A stretch of DNA of 64,000 nt from Rattus norvegicus (Eukaryota > Chordata > Mammalia > Rodentia > Muridae). Positions 32,023 to 44,697 of the stretch are shown here, piece by piece. Where the stretch lies: NCBI RefSeq assembly GCF_036323735.1, contig NC_086024.1:76023924-76087923 (forward strand), read 5' to 3'. The notes under the pieces were generated by a model. It saw nothing but the letters and a program-made list of their open reading frames with translations, was not told the DNA's origin and searched no databases. Each line of letters begins with the position of its first letter. Positions within the stretch are counted from its first letter, which is position 1. The position numbers and the translations under genes were made by a program.

Positions 32023-33707
32023 CAGAATTAGTTTAGATTATTCTATGCTCAGGGGACTGTGTGGAGATTGCTCTCAACTCTGGTGACGTTACTGGTAGAC
32101 TTACGAAGTAGCCATTCCACTACCAAACTTGCTGACCCACCGCTGTTTGTTAATCCTCCCTCTCACAGGTTTTACTGTGAGAACTAATGCGACTACGAAA
32201 AAGAGCTCTGCTGTCTTGCCACAAGACCTTGTGCCAGGAAATCATTTCTAGGCATTGCCTGATAAAGTTCATCAACCTGTTTGAAGCAGGCCCCTGAGAG
32301 CAGTAGAGGGTTTTGTGCTGCTCCCAAACTCCAGTGGTGATTCATACTCCTTTGTATGGCTGTGATTAATGGACTTTGTGACCAATACTATCCAAATAAT
32401 TGATGAAGAATTAAAAGCATGTATGTACACATTAAAAACACTAAGAGATGATGTGATGTTTAAATTTCCAATAGATTAATGATGTTCTGCAATAATATGC
32501 CTTTAAAACATGTCCAAAAGTCTCATATAAGCCTGAGATCATTTGAATCTCTAACTGTAGTAATGTGGCAAGATTTAGTGACTCCCAGAAAAAGGAAACA
32601 GCGGGACAATTGCCAGTCACTTGTTCTGCAGCACCATCTAGTGTTCATGGAGAGAAGTGCTTTTTTAAACCTCATCTTTCTCTCGCTAGCCAAGAGAATC
32701 CTGCTGCTAAGAGCATCTAAGCCGATCACTACCTCTACCTGCCAGCCAGTGCTGCTTCCAACTCACACCACCTTATATTAATTCCCATGGCGAGGGATTA
32801 TGCATTCAATCACCTAAATAGAAGAATCAGCGTATGTTTCCATATGCATAAGCGACATATTTTATCTTGAGACTAACTTTATTTCCCAATAAATTAGCCC
32901 ATAGATGCTGGGATTTACTACTTTATTTTAACTTTAATTGACATTACAATAAACATCTTTAAATGGAAAAACATTAATTCTCCCAAATATTATAGCATTT
33001 GCTATATATTATAACATAGACCATAGTACAAATGTCCTATTAGGTTCAGGGATTGCCTTACATAATATTGCTCCCTTTCTGAAACTTCCAACAGATTCTT
33101 TGCTGCTAGAAAAAGCCACAGAACATTGGCGGGGCCCTGACATTCAGAGCTTTGCTACCCTAAGTGTTGTCCCTGTACTGGAAGCACAGGCAGCCCCTTG
33201 GGTTACAGAACGTCTGCGCCCCGCCCTGCCTTCCAAACCACACCTCTCACTTACAATATCCCAGGGTTTCAGATGCACCTAAAAACTGAGGGAAGCTGTT
33301 TTAGAAATGTCTTCCCCTCATGCCCATTAGACAGCAGTCAACCAAGATTAAAGACTTTCGTTACAATTTCAGATTTACAATATCTTATTCTTGAAGACAG
33401 TTACATAACTTTTCTGTCTGGCTCGTGGCTTATCTCACTGCACCATGGTTGCCGAGACTCACACAGCAGCTGAACAAAGACAGCATCTTCCTTCCCTGTC
33501 TGATCTGTCATCTTCATCTCTGCAGAACCAGAAGCTGAGAGAAATAGCTGACTGTGAATTTGGGGCATACATTCACTACCAAAAATATTTATATCTGCTG
33601 TGACAGAATCATGGTTTGAACCTACAGTAGGAGGTGAGTCTTAAATCCTCACAGTTGAAGCTCAAAGGAACATTTACAACAAAAGAGTTTAAATCATGGA
33701 TTTCCTT

Positions 33708-33766
<59 letters not shown>

Positions 33767-36700
33767 TCTCTCTCCCACATTCACTTTTAAACCTAGCAAG
33801 TTTACTATGGAAATCAGAGTTTTTTACAGTCATTTGATTCTTTTTGGCTAATGTTCAATTGGTTCATAATCTAATCCACTCAAATTCCCCAAGACAGTTA
33901 CCTAACCATTTCAGATAATAGAACGTCTTCAAAGTGCAGGGCAATCTCTTTACAGTCTGAGGCTAGTTTGGAAAGTGTTTTAAGTGCACAATTATGATAA
34001 GCTAGGTCCTTACATATTACAAAATTCTCCCCTTTCCTAAAATCCGAGCTAACAGCTATTAAACACTTCTATTTAGAACTCGAATATATTGTTGATTCTT
34101 TTAAAAATTTCCAAAAATTAAAAGTAATAAATGGATTGTCCCATAGTCATGAAAATTACCACTGCACTTAGCACATATTTCCACAAGTGAGGCTAATCCT
34201 ATTATCTCTGTGGTCCTGATTATCCCAGGGCTTGAAGAAGGCAGAAGCTATCTGACCCGTGACTGGCCCTGCAATCTGCTGGTGATGTTCTATGGTACCA
34301 CACGCCGCAGCAGACCTCAGACTTCCCAAACTTCAGACTGTCATGCGGAACCTTTCTTGAATTGTCTTACACGTCAACAGAGAGTTCCAAGGTCATAGCT
34401 ATAAGCTAGGACAGATTCACATCCTGGTGTCTCTTGTCCTCTGAATATATCCTACCTTCCTCTGCTTTTCCTGTAAATCCTTTCCACATCCACTGGCTTA
34501 ATTGGGGTGAATGGAGTCTGTACTCCCGATAGGGCGAATGTCTTGATTGAATAATTAGTGTTAATTGACACAGGCACCTCTGTCCGAGGTGTAAAGCGTC
34601 TTCATGGTTTATTTCATTATCTCCCTCTTTCCTCTCCATTTTATAGAATCCTACTGACATTGCTACCTGACTGGACTGACTAAAGTTAAAAGTTAAAGTT
34701 AAAACACTGGACATGCTGTAACAGGGCTCTATTTGGAAGCACAGATCTTGCAGGAGGTTACGATCTAGGCTAACAAACTATGAGCTCTAACTTGAAAAAT
34801 AATCCTTCAGTGTATAAAACTTAGTAGTCTCTGTTCTTACAAGAAATGTGACGTTTGGGATTTGACATTTGTCACAGGTCCCTAGGCAGTTCATTCTGGG
34901 CCTGGGGTTCTGACTTCTGCATTCTGAGGGTTTGTTGGGGATAAGAAAATTTCTTTGAGGGTCCAGAAACCAGATTAAGCTGACAGAGGAGCCAAATTAT
35001 CCTAGAGCATCTGCAGTAGAAACATGGGCTCTTAATCAGGAGCCATGACGTGTATCCCTCCAGGTTTGGATCCACTCCAGAGAGCAGCCAATGGGTGTGG
35101 AAAACTCCCAGGGAATATGTGGCCATGGTGGGACAATCCCTAGGGAGGGCTCATCTGAGAGCCCAGAGCAGCAGCTGGGGGAATAAGTGTCTGAGCAGAC
35201 AAGCAGGTCGCAAGGAGGATAAATGCACTAGCATTTCCTACAAGTGCTTGCACTGTTACTGTTGCTATTAAAGGGGGCTTGTATGGAGGGAAAAAAAGGG
35301 TCTTTAGTGTGGAACCAGGGAACTTCATTCAGAGGAGCCCCTGTGACAGCAGACTGATCTCTGTAATGCAAATGGAAGCTCTTTGCTGAGAGCCATTGTG
35401 TGGAATGCATGAGAACGTGGCAGTGCCTTGGCAGGGAGATGGCAGCAAGGTTCTCTGGACCAACTGTCTCCTGCAGCTGTGAAAGACACACAGCCTGGCT
35501 GCCAAATGTTGGACTCCTTTGTGCTTTGGCTGAGTTTAGCTCACTCCTATGGCAACTTGGGATTCAGCGTTCAGGAATATTGGTCCGGTCTGGACCATTG
35601 CCATCTCCTAGCAACCGGGGGAGATAGAAATTACCAGCTGGGTAATTTGATACTAGGAACTTGAAGGCCATGAAAATGGGATATAATGGCTGTTTGTGTT
35701 GCAGGGGGAGAGAGGGGGAAAATGATGTAATCCTAATGCGTAGAAATGTCTGGAATGCCACAGAGATTACAAAGGAAAATCCAGTTCAAACTGGACTCGG
35801 TCTGACCCAGAGTGATTAAAGTTGGGCCAAGAAGCTCCTTTAAACATGTATATTTTTGCTCCAATGTGAAACCCCTCTGGGGTTTTGGAACGGCTTATAG
35901 AAAATAGTTTATTCTGCATTAATTTTCTCTGAGGTTGACTCATAGCTTTATTTACATCAAGTTTTGAAACAGTGATTTCAGAGTAACATAAAAAACAGGT
36001 TAGGATTATTTTGTTCTGACTTTTGAAGGCACTGGGTACAGGGACCAGGGATGAGGATTGGGTGGCAAGAATGGATCAGAGACAATAAGGCTCTAGAGAT
36101 CTGCTTCCTGGATGCTCGCACTGTCTCCAGCCTGCATGCACACCAGTGCACCAAGGAATTGCATGTTGGGAAACTAGAAACTGGAAAGAAGAAGCCAAAG
36201 GCAATTCTTGACAACAAGTTGTTTTTCCTCTCCCCTGGGCCCAGTGAAGAGGCCATCTGTTTTTCAAAGTAGAAAAGCCAGGAAATATAGTGTTTGTTCC
36301 TGGAATGAGCCAAGCTGTCATAATTGAATCAAAATTCCAAAGCAGCAAGGGAGAAAGAAGGAGAGGGATGGGAAGGCCGGGCAGGGTGGTTCCCCTTGCT
36401 CTCCGCACTCCTGTAGATTCATCCAGCTGTTTAGTGAACGTGCCTGGGCAGGATGCTTTAGAAGAGAGTGTGAGGTACAGTCACGAGGACTGGAAAATCC
36501 AGTGTTTTGCATGACAGGTAACTGCCTGGTCTTGTTCTCGGGATAGCTGGTTCACCTACTACCCCTACTACACACATGGCTTTCATGCTGGCACAGTGGG
36601 CAGCGCGCCCTGCTTTCCTGGTCTCGGTTAGTGGTTAGACTTCCTTGGCACGCTCTTACACGGCTGGGTCACACATCTAATGCACACAGCAGAGCACTCC

Positions 36701-36962
36701 TAGCTTTTCCAACAGCGCTGAGTGTTTAATTCCTCCCATGTGAAGAGGTTTGGCATTTGATTCTGTGACCCAACTTCAATGAGGTGAAGTAAAAAAAAAA
36801 ATTACTTACAAAAACTAAATCTCTTTTGGTTGTTACCAATCTCTCAATTGGTTGTTACACAGAGCATAGAGAAGCTGCACAGACAAACAAGTTGTCTGAT
36901 ATGAAAACACTGTAGGATTATGAACACTACCATTGGGATTCTGGGAGAAGAGAAGGTCTCAG
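32023..36962. other. Repeat-poor unique block (about 4.9 kb)
   Basis: Apart from the CT run at 33710-33773, I recognise no SINE, LINE or LTR. Many short frames exist, but none has a signal, domain or family look. Because surrounding intron carries a recognisable element about every kilobase, this block is a reasonable place to look for conserved non-coding elements. No specific site is claimed. Confidence 0.4.
33710..33773. repeat. (CT)n microsatellite
   Basis: About 25 uninterrupted CT units followed by CTTTCTCTTTCTCTCTC. Pure pyrimidine on the plus strand. Confidence 0.97.
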
Positions 36963-37157
36963 CAGTAGTTCTCAACCTTCCCAGTGCTATGACCCTTTAA
37001 TACAGTTCCCCATGCTGTGGTGACCCCCCCGACCATAAAATTATTTTGTTGCTACTTTATAATTTTGCTAATGTGAATTGTAATGAAAATATCTGATATG
37101 CAGGGTATCTGATATGTGACCCTTGTGTAAGGGAAACCCAAGGATTAAGAACCACTG
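36963..37157 (+). mobile_element. URR1-like hAT (Charlie-type) DNA transposon
   Basis: Terminal inverted repeats CAGTAGTTCTCAACC and the complement-type end TTAAGAACCACTG bracket about 195 bp. Internal CCTTTAATACAGTTCC, GTGGTGACC, CCATAAAATTATTTTGTTGC and ATCTGATATGCAGGGTATCTGATATG match the rodent URR1 pattern. It is non-coding and non-autonomous. The 8-bp target duplication is too degraded to call. Confidence 0.85.
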
Positions 37158-38220
37158 GCTTCAAGGCTTTAAGGTAACCAGAATGATAGATTGTTTTGCA
37201 ACCAAACTAAGTGCTAGGGTGACTACCTTCTGGTACGCAAACAAAAGAAGCGGCCAGCACCTCGCAGAGCACAGTGCGTCCTCCAGAGTGCCAGGGTGTA
37301 AGGCCCCTGTGTAGATTACTTCCAGCTCGTGGGATCTTGCATTTACTTTAAAAATTCCTTTTGACATTCTACTTCCCTCATATTTCAAAATGGTTCTATT
37401 TCTGAATCTGGGTTAAATTTCTATGCTTTTTGCTATGAAAAATGAGAAATATGCCAATTTTGGAAAAGCAGGTGGAAACTTTAACCTTTTTATTCATTTG
37501 GAAAAGAGTTAATTTTTCAGAGTCCAGTGACATTCAATTTTAATTACATATATATTTTTTGAGGCACAGGAAGTATGTGTTTTTAACTTTTCTGTCTGGA
37601 GATGAAGACACGAAGTGACAGCCATTGAGTGTATAACAAAGGGATGGACGTTACAGTCTGGTACTTTTTACTCTGCCTATGAACTTGTGAATTTGTGATA
37701 GAGTACAACTTCCCTGGGTTTGCCCTACGGCACGTGCCTGGGCCACACCTCCTGCTAGCTCCACCTTCCGAGTTCAAACTCACGCAACAATCGGAAGAAC
37801 TGAGGAAATTTTCTCCTATGGGGCTAAGGTTGTTAATGCAACGGACCTTCCAGCTGTCCCTGGAACCTGCCTTCTTATTAATGTTTGTTCAGCCTTCGTG
37901 TTGACTACACTTGATTCGGGCATCTCCTTGTGGATCATGTTTAGTGAACATTTTTGTTGGTAGTTCTTATTTTGAAGGAGGCATTTGGGCAGGACCTTCT
38001 GAAGGACCGGTGACGACTGTATTTACAGTTCAGTGAGGAGCAAACGTAGCATTTTGTAGCCTCTGTCCAGTGCAGGATCAAGCAAAACTGACTTCTGCCT
38101 GTCTGTGGACGGTTGTACTATGCTTCCATTACTCCTTCTGTTTCAGCCAGCTGTGCAGTCTGCAGGCACGAGGCATTTTCAGCTAGCTTTTCACCCCAGC
38201 TTTCTTTTAAAAATAAAATT
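37158..38220. other. Unique intronic sequence
   Basis: No repeat or gene recognised in about 1.06 kb. Confidence 0.4.
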
Positions 38221-38221
38221 T

Positions 38222-38271
<50 letters not shown>

Positions 38272-38283
38272 CGTGCATGCACA
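38221..38283. repeat. (TG)n microsatellite with TGCG/TGCA end
   Basis: About 22 TG units, then GTGCGTGCGTGCATGCACATG. Belongs to the 5' side of the SINE remnant that follows. Confidence 0.95.
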
Positions 38284-38480
38284 TGTGCACTCGTGTGCAT
38301 GCTTTGTATAAGTTTGGAAATCTGTACACAATGTGGATGTGTACCCGTGTGTGGAAGTCAAGAGGTTTTCACACAGGGGTCCTCACTGTCAGAGCTGACC
38401 ACCAAGCCCCAGAAGTCCTTCTGTTACCACGTCCTCAGCCCCCAGTGCTGGGCTATAGGCACATACGACCTTTTTACATG
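38284..38480 (-). mobile_element. B4-like SINE remnant, antisense
   Basis: GTGTGGAAGTCAAGAGG, CAGAGCTGACCACCAAGCCCCAG and CCCAGTGCTGGGCTATAGGCACATACGACC resemble the B1-like half of an antisense B4 downstream of its GT tail. Confidence 0.5.
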
Positions 38481-38564
38481 GGTTCTGGGAATCTAAAGTT
38501 TAATCTTTATCTTGTGCTGTAAACACTTTTACCCACGAGTCATTTTTATTTAGTTCCTTTTAGA

Positions 38565-38690
38565 AGTGTCTCACCTGCATGTATGATTGTGCACTGTGTA
38601 TGCTCTGGCTGCCACCAGAGACTAGAAGATGCTTGATCCCCTGGAACTAGCATTATAGATGATTATGAGCTGGGAGGTAGGTGCTGCAAA
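38565..38690 (-). mobile_element. B2/B3 SINE fragment, antisense
   Basis: GTGTCTCACCTGCATGTATG, AGACTAGAAGATGCTTGATCCCCTGGAACTAGC and TTATAGATGATTATGAGCTGGGAGG match the reverse complement of the B2/B3 body. The head is missing. Confidence 0.6.
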
Positions 38691-39617
38691 CAATTACGTT
38701 CACAATTAATGAACAACGCTTATTTATACTTTATAAATAATCAATTAATACCTTTACTTTTTCTGCATTTAAACAGAAGCAAGTATTTAGTATATCATTT
38801 TTTTGGTACACTTCTATGATGTATTTGCATACATTTTTTGGATTTATGTTGAAAAAAAGAACTGATGAAAACTCTGACCTCATATGTTTACTGTTCCCAT
38901 AGCAGTCAGCCTTTTGAGGGATTATCTACAGAAGATTATCTCCTGGGGAGGAGAGTGGATATCTAGAAGCATTTCCTAGGGGTTGAGAGGCAGGAGAGAA
39001 ATGCACAGGGCCCTTTATTCAGGTGCCCTAAAGCCACATCACTTAGACAAGAGCAAACAGCTAAGTGAAGGCTAGACAATGTTAAGTAACTTCCCTGTGT
39101 GGCTGAAGATGTATTGATCTGTATGGCAATGCAAAGGCTGAAAGTTAGCCGTATTTCCCACAATCCGCTGTTATCCCACTGTATTTTACTTCTTTTGGAT
39201 GAAGATTCAAATCCTTATATTACTGGGCCCCAAGCTAAATGTCTTTCTGAATTGCAGAGTTAAAGGAAACGGATAAAAATCCCCAGGTGGGAGCAGACGC
39301 ATACACAACCCAATAGCAGCGTCCGCTCACATTTCTCACAAGAAGTAGCCGAGGGTGGAGGGTTGCAGTCAGTTCTGAGGCAATTCGGCTTTCTTACGTA
39401 CATGGGTGTCCACCTGACCAACTCTTTACTGCCACAGTTCCTAGACTAGTGTTGTATCACGAGCTTGCAAAAATGCTGTCATAGTCACTGTGCTGGCCCT
39501 CTCCACACTAGATTGAGCTACTTTTTCAGTGATGCAGCATTCTTGTTTTAGAGATCCTGCAACAGCTGAGGCCAACATAGAGTGGTAGCTAGGGGCATGG
39601 ATTCTTAGGGCATGCAT
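38691..39617. other. Unique intronic sequence, AT-rich at 38691-38860
   Basis: No repeat or gene recognised. The AT-rich start contains several TTAATTA/ATTAAT homeodomain-type cores, which are common by chance in AT-rich DNA. Confidence 0.4.
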
Positions 39618-39652
39618 TAGTCAGGATTCTCTAGAGGAGTAGAACATATAGA

Positions 39653-39690
<38 letters not shown>

Positions 39691-39728
39691 CTCTCTCTCT
39701 CTCTCTTCCTCTCTCTTTCTCTCTCTGC

Positions 39729-39781
<53 letters not shown>

Positions 39782-40206
39782 ATGGTCCACCTAATACAAC
39801 TTTGGTTGTCTATGAATGGAAGATCCAAGAATCCAGATGCTCAGTCCACAAATCCAGATGTCTCAGCTGGTCTTCAGTATATGGCAGAACCATGAAGAAG
39901 CAGGCTCTAATGCCAGTAAAGAAATGGACCTGTTAGCAAGAATAAGAACAAGCAGGCAAAGGGAAAGTTTTCTTTTTCCATGTCTTTTATATAGGCTGCC
40001 AGCAGGTGGTGTGGCCCAGATTAAAAATGAATCTTCTCACCTCAAAATATCTAGATTAAAGTTGTATCTTCCCACCTCAAAGATCCAGAGTAGAAGTGGG
40101 CCTCTTCATTTCAAATGATTTAATTAAGGAAAAAAAGGCGCATATGTATGCCTGATCATTTGGGTGTCGGTTAATTCCACATGTAGTCGAGTTGACAACT
40201 AAGAGG
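39618..40206 (-). mobile_element. MaLR/MLT-like LTR remnant, antisense, carrying (CT)n(GT)n
   Basis: Starts TTAGTCAGGATTCTCTAGAGGAGTAGAAC, then microsatellites, then CCAAGAATCCAGATGCTCAG, TCTCAGCTGGTCTTCAGTATATGGCAGAACC, TATATAGGCTGCCAGCAGGTGGTGTGGCCCAG and ends GTAGTCGAGTTGACAACTAAGAGGAGCC. This is a common rodent interspersed repeat with LTR-like layout (antisense TATAA and poly(A) parts). The exact family is not assigned. Confidence 0.6.
39655..39778. repeat. Compound (CT)n-(GT)n microsatellite
   Basis: CT run with TTGCT and TTCC interruptions (39655-39726), GCGTGCG, then about 23 GT units (39733-39778). It has expanded inside the LTR remnant at the position where such elements carry a short CT/TA run. 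Confidence 0.95.
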
Positions 40207-40267
40207 AGCCGTCACGGGGTACAACTGCCTCCAGACTCCAGATCTCCTTCTTATGTGCTGCATAGAG

Positions 40268-40432
40268 CGGCTTTCTCTGCCTCGTTTTCCTCACTGTAAA
40301 TGATGGCTATAATGGTAGTTTGTGTCTCCTAGGACTGCAAGGGTCATTATATTGACTAACGTCTGTGAAATGCTTAGGAAAATGCCTGGAATGCAAAGAG
40401 CTACATAGATGTGGCTAACATGAAGGGAGAGT
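40268..40432 (+). mobile_element. MIR SINE
   Basis: TTTCTCTGCCTCGTTTTCCTCACTGTAAATGATGGCTATAATGG, CTCCTAGGACTGCAAGGGTCATTATATTGACTAACG and GTGAAATGCTTAGGAAAATGCCTGG follow the MIR right half in order. Confidence 0.75.
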
Positions 40433-40659
40433 CTTGGTTCTTCTACAAATAGGCATCACCATCCCAGGGCCTGGCCTTCAAAACGAATCTTTGACACAGC
40501 TTGACAGACCTAGTAGTCATCCCCACTAAACATCAAAATCAACCTCAGACTTGACACGTAGGCATATGCTGAGTATTGCCATGTATGACGTCTAAACTTC
40601 CTTTTATTTCTTCTTTTGATAATATGAAAGATGTGGTCCTGTCAGTAATGATGATATAC

Positions 40660-40790
40660 GCTACACCCTCGGCACTGAGGAGATGGAAACAGGAGGATCG
40701 GTAGTCCGGGGTCATCTTCAGCTAAAGAGCGAGTTCGAGGCCAGCCTGGAATCTATAAGACACTGTCTCAAAAAATCAAATGCAATTAAA
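40660..40790 (+). mobile_element. Old B1-like SINE
   Basis: TACACCCTCGGCACTGAGGAGATGG, CAGGAGGATCGGTAGTCCGGGGTCATC, GAGCGAGTTCGAGGCCAGCCTGG and AGACACTGTCTCAAAAAATC follow a B1/proto-B1 body; the start is diverged. Confidence 0.75.
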
Positions 40791-41952
40791 CCATCTCCTG
40801 CATCAGCCTCATAGTTGGAGCTGTAGCTTCTGAAATATTTTTGTCAGTTATTAGGAGCCAACATTAGTGACTGTTGTTGCCAAGAAACATCACATGTTAT
40901 AGTCAAGCCAAGTGACTGTGTGATTGCCATAAAATCTTTCAGGAAGACATTCCCCTCCTATCTATGAGACCATGAGTCAGTGTCAGGAAGACGAGTATCC
41001 TTCCGCCCACAGATGTTTGGATGATTGGGTAATTTAGTGAGTGCTGAGGAAAAAGTCTCCAAGCTCCATTTGGAGTCGGGATGCAAAGGCGCAGCAGTTA
41101 ACGCTACAGCTGATGGGTGGTAACGATTGTAGAAGTTGACTGTCTACAGGTTGGAAAGCCAAGTGAGAGAGAAGACCATTAGGCGACACCTACCAGTACA
41201 GAACTCATGACAGCATGGCTAGGTGCAAAGAATAGATAATTATTGTGTAGTGAGAGTGAGTCCGAAATGTGTGTTTGCTCAAGGTGCCAGCTGAGAAGGA
41301 AGTTGACCGTCCATATAGAGACTATAGAAAGCTCATAAGACACAGGAGCTCCACTGAGATGGCCAGATAAGAAGAGAAGCGAATATGGCTTTTCAAAGTG
41401 GGAAACCTGGGGGATAGATGGAGGCTGACTACACGGGCAGATGGAAAGATAACAGTTGGATTAAAGTAGAAGATGGAAGGATTTCCTTAGTGCAATGGCC
41501 AGAACTTTCTGGATTCTTCTGAGCTATCCTATTTGGTGCAGAATAAAACTAGTATGTTGGAGGGAGTATGTCTCAGGTCATAAAGACTTAAGAAAATAGA
41601 CTGAGAGGATGAGAGAGGGATGCCCATCCCCATTCCACAAAAACTTGATGCATTTAAAAAGAGCCCTAGCAATACGGGGTGAGCGCTTTCTGAAAAACGA
41701 TTCTTTCGACTTAGATTTAGACCTAAGCACATGTGGCCTTTACTGAGCAAATAGCAACTTCTTGCCTGGATACATTTTTAGTATTGCATGCAAGTGCTTT
41801 TGAAAGTCGCGTGTGGGCCATCAAGGTTACTCGACAGATGAGGACTCAACCTCTGGAACTCGTGGTAGAAGGAGAGAACTGCCTTCAGCAAGTTGCTCTC
41901 TTCTCTGTGTGTCGTCCATCAGAAGAAGACAAATAAATGGCTCATCTGTCTT
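40791..41952. other. Unique intronic sequence
   Basis: No repeat or gene recognised in about 1.16 kb. Confidence 0.4.
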
Positions 41953-42221
41953 TAAGACACTCGTTAGGAAGATGGCTCAGTCAGTAAGGTGCCTGCCGCT
42001 CAATGATGAGGACCAGGATCTCTAGCACCAATTATGCCGTGGTTGGCACAGTGCCTGTAACCCCAGAACTGGAGATACAGGCTTGTAGGCCACTGAAGCT
42101 CATCATCAACCTGTTGACGACTCAGTTCACTGAGAGACTGTCTCAACAAATATGATGGAGAATGGATAAAAAGGCAGTCAATGTCAACTTATAGCCTACA
42201 CACAGACACATAGATACTCCG

Positions 42222-42272
<51 letters not shown>
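41953..42272 (+). mobile_element. B4 SINE with long (CA)n tail
   Basis: Head GTTAGGAAGATGGCTCAGTCAGTAAGGTGCCTGCCGC, body TGCCGTGGTTGGCACAGTGCCTGTAACCCCAG and GAGAGACTGTCTCAAC, and a tail passing into about 22 CA units (42229-42271). Confidence 0.8.
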
Positions 42273-42274
<2 letters not shown>

Positions 42275-43051
42275 GAGGTGTTTGGGAAAGCTGTGTATAC
42301 AGAGTTACTAGTATTGCTCCCTTCTGATAATAAGAATAATACATATTCTTATAAATATTATCTATGACCCATTAGTACTATTACCATTTTGATGAATTTC
42401 CTTTATTTAACTCTCATTTATTTGTATTAAATCCAAATTGGATCCCAACAAAATTTGTAGACATTATTTCTTTAACTTAGTATTGCATTATCAGTTTTTT
42501 TCCCACTTGAAATGGACTCACAACCGGTCCAAGATTACTTCTCATGACACTTACATGAAGGAAGTCTCTAATAAGTTTACAATGAAGGAGTTTTGTTGTG
42601 GTCTAAACATAGTCCTAAATATCTGTGAGCAGAACCATCAAGAGTGTATCCTGAACCGCTGTGGTAGAGAGCCCCAAGATTGCTCTGCAATCAGCATTCA
42701 GCTGTGTAAGAATGTACAAGAAGGTGCCACATATGAATGGGAAAGTGTGCCCTCAAAATACACTGTCCCAAAGAGTGTCTTGATTTTCCGAGCTTTGGAA
42801 CTGTGAGAAATATGTCTTGTTGTTTGTAGGCTACCTCGATCATGAATGGCAGCCCAACTGAAGAAATGAGAGTCACAGCCTGGTCACAGTGAGGTACCCA
42901 TTCACAGTCACGCTGTCTGGTGTGTCTGTGGTTTGGTGACAATAGTGTAAGCTGACTCATCCAGCTATGGGGAGGGAAGAGAACAGTTTTATGGAGCTAA
43001 AAGATTTATAGAGACCAAACAAGGCCAAAAATGGCTTTAGTGCATCATTAG
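42273..43051. other. Unique intronic sequence
   Basis: A 122-codon plus-strand frame (42438-42806) has no domain or family resemblance and is not called a gene. No repeat recognised. Confidence 0.4.
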
Positions 43052-43268
43052 TTTGAATTTAGATTTTACTGTGATAGACATGGTTTAGTTTTTAACAAAT
43101 AGAGAACATACTCTCAGGAACTGAGTCCAATGCACCCTCCCTCCGTCAGCTCAGGCTGATCCCTCTCACTCTCCTCTGTCTCCCAGTACCATGGGCGCAA
43201 GCCTGAGAGTGCCTCTGGGTAGGAATGTGTCTATGTGGTTTTCCGGTTGTCTCAGCAGACAGAATTAG
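43052..43268 (+). repeat. Unassigned interspersed repeat, copy 1
   Basis: TTTGAATTTAGATTTTACTGTGATAGACATGGTTTAG, ACTCTCAGGAACTGAGTCCAA, CAGCTCAGGCTGATCCCTCTCACTCTCC and GTCTATGTGGTTTTCC recur in the same order at 47363-47580. Identity between copies looks near 70-75 percent. I do not know the family name. The strand given is the shared orientation only. Confidence 0.7.
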
Positions 43269-43289
43269 AGGATATCATAATGGTAGAGG

Positions 43290-43905
43290 TATCTTAAAAT
43301 AAGCTGCATTTCTTTCTGATATAAAGATGGTTGTACCCCAGTGGAGCTGACTCTGGAGATGTGAGTCCAGACACAAGGGCCTGAGGGCAGGGGAGCTGAC
43401 CCTGCCTCCTGCAGATGGCAGCACTGGGTGGCCTAGCCAGAGCAGTGCCGCGCTGATCAGCTTGGCCGCCACCCAGGCCCAGATCCAGGGCTCTGAGTTG
43501 GCCTATCCCAAAATCTATATCAGCTACAAATGGTCCATCCTGTGGTTCCAAAGCTGCAGGATCTCCATGACCCAAGGCATGACCCGGAGCAGTCCTGGTG
43601 AGGATACAACATTGAAGGTAGCACAGAAACCAGGGATCTCAGACCAGACTGATGCTTCTTGGCAATGAACATTTGCAAGTGAAGGTGTGTGGACAGAGGG
43701 CTGCACTGTGGGACACACTGACACACTACAGCTTCCACGATGAGAAGCTTTCATGCTTTGTTGTTGCTGTTGTTGTTTGTTTATCTGTGTTTGTTTTATT
43801 GGGGGGGAGGTTGCAAGGGTGGATGTGAGGGGATGGGGAGATGAACGGGGCTGGGTTACATGCCGTGAAACTCACGAGGAACCAATACAAGGCTTTTTAA
43901 AAGTC
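43290..43905. other. Repeat-like GC-richer block, family not assigned
   Basis: Higher GC than its neighbours with several overlapping frames (43294-43754, both strands) that contain no known domain. Its end (GGGGAGGTTGCAAGGGTGGATGTGAGGGGATGGGGAGATG...GAAACTCACGAGGAACCAA) resembles the 3' end of repeats I have seen in rodent DNA, so I suspect an interspersed element. No ends or target duplication were found. Confidence 0.4.
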
Positions 43906-44519
43906 TTGTACAAAACCAAGTCAAATAACCTTTTTTTCCCCTGCGTTCTGTAGCAAGAGTGTCTCTTGGCCACTTAGTGTTTAGTCATGTAGACTTTTGG
44001 TCTATGTTCACGTTCTTATTGATCCAGTTTTATTGACTACTGTAGATGGCCAGCTATCTTAGCTCACAGAATATTTTGGAGTTAATTTTATATTCAGTTT
44101 TCTTTTGGTTGATTGGTGATTCAGTAATGCATTCCAGGAGTCAAATTCCTAAGGCAGTAAGCAGAATGGCGTCCCATGGGGCAGTGCCTTGCCCATTTCT
44201 CCTAGCACAGTCCCCTCTGGGGGCAATGATTGCTGTCCATCTTCTCTGAGACTGAACGCATCTAGCCACGCCCCTCAGCACAGAAGCAAGCTGCAGCGTC
44301 GCTGAGCCCATAGGAAGAGCAGGTCTCCCAGCTATCCAATCTCTGTTCTCTTACAGCAATTACCCCAGCAAGGGAGCCTCCTCTAGCTACTCAGGGTCTA
44401 CTCCATAATGAAAGATTCATCCTCTTAGAGGGTTTTATCATACTTCAGTCTGCCCGCCTTAGTGCTTCAGATAATTGTAGCCATATAGCATGTATCTTTG
44501 TGTTTTTGCCTTCTTTTGC
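43906..44519. other. Unique intronic sequence
   Basis: Nothing recognised with confidence. Confidence 0.35.
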
Positions 44520-44639
44520 TCAAATGTTTATGATTTATAAAGTTTATCAAATGCTTTTCCCCTGAACATATTGAGATCATATGTTGATCATTTTTTAAAA
44601 CATTAATCCAACCTTGTTTCCCAGAATGAATGTATTCGA

Positions 44640-44697
<58 letters not shown>

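Noticed and set aside
35560..35625. RFX X-box (TTGCCATCTCCTAGCAAC)
   Set aside because: Half-sites are present but the spacer is about four bases too long for a canonical X-box; likely chance.
43294..43754. Possible processed pseudogene (several overlapping open frames, higher GC)
   Set aside because: No protein family recognised in any frame, and its end resembles an interspersed repeat. Listed as an unassigned repeat-like block instead.
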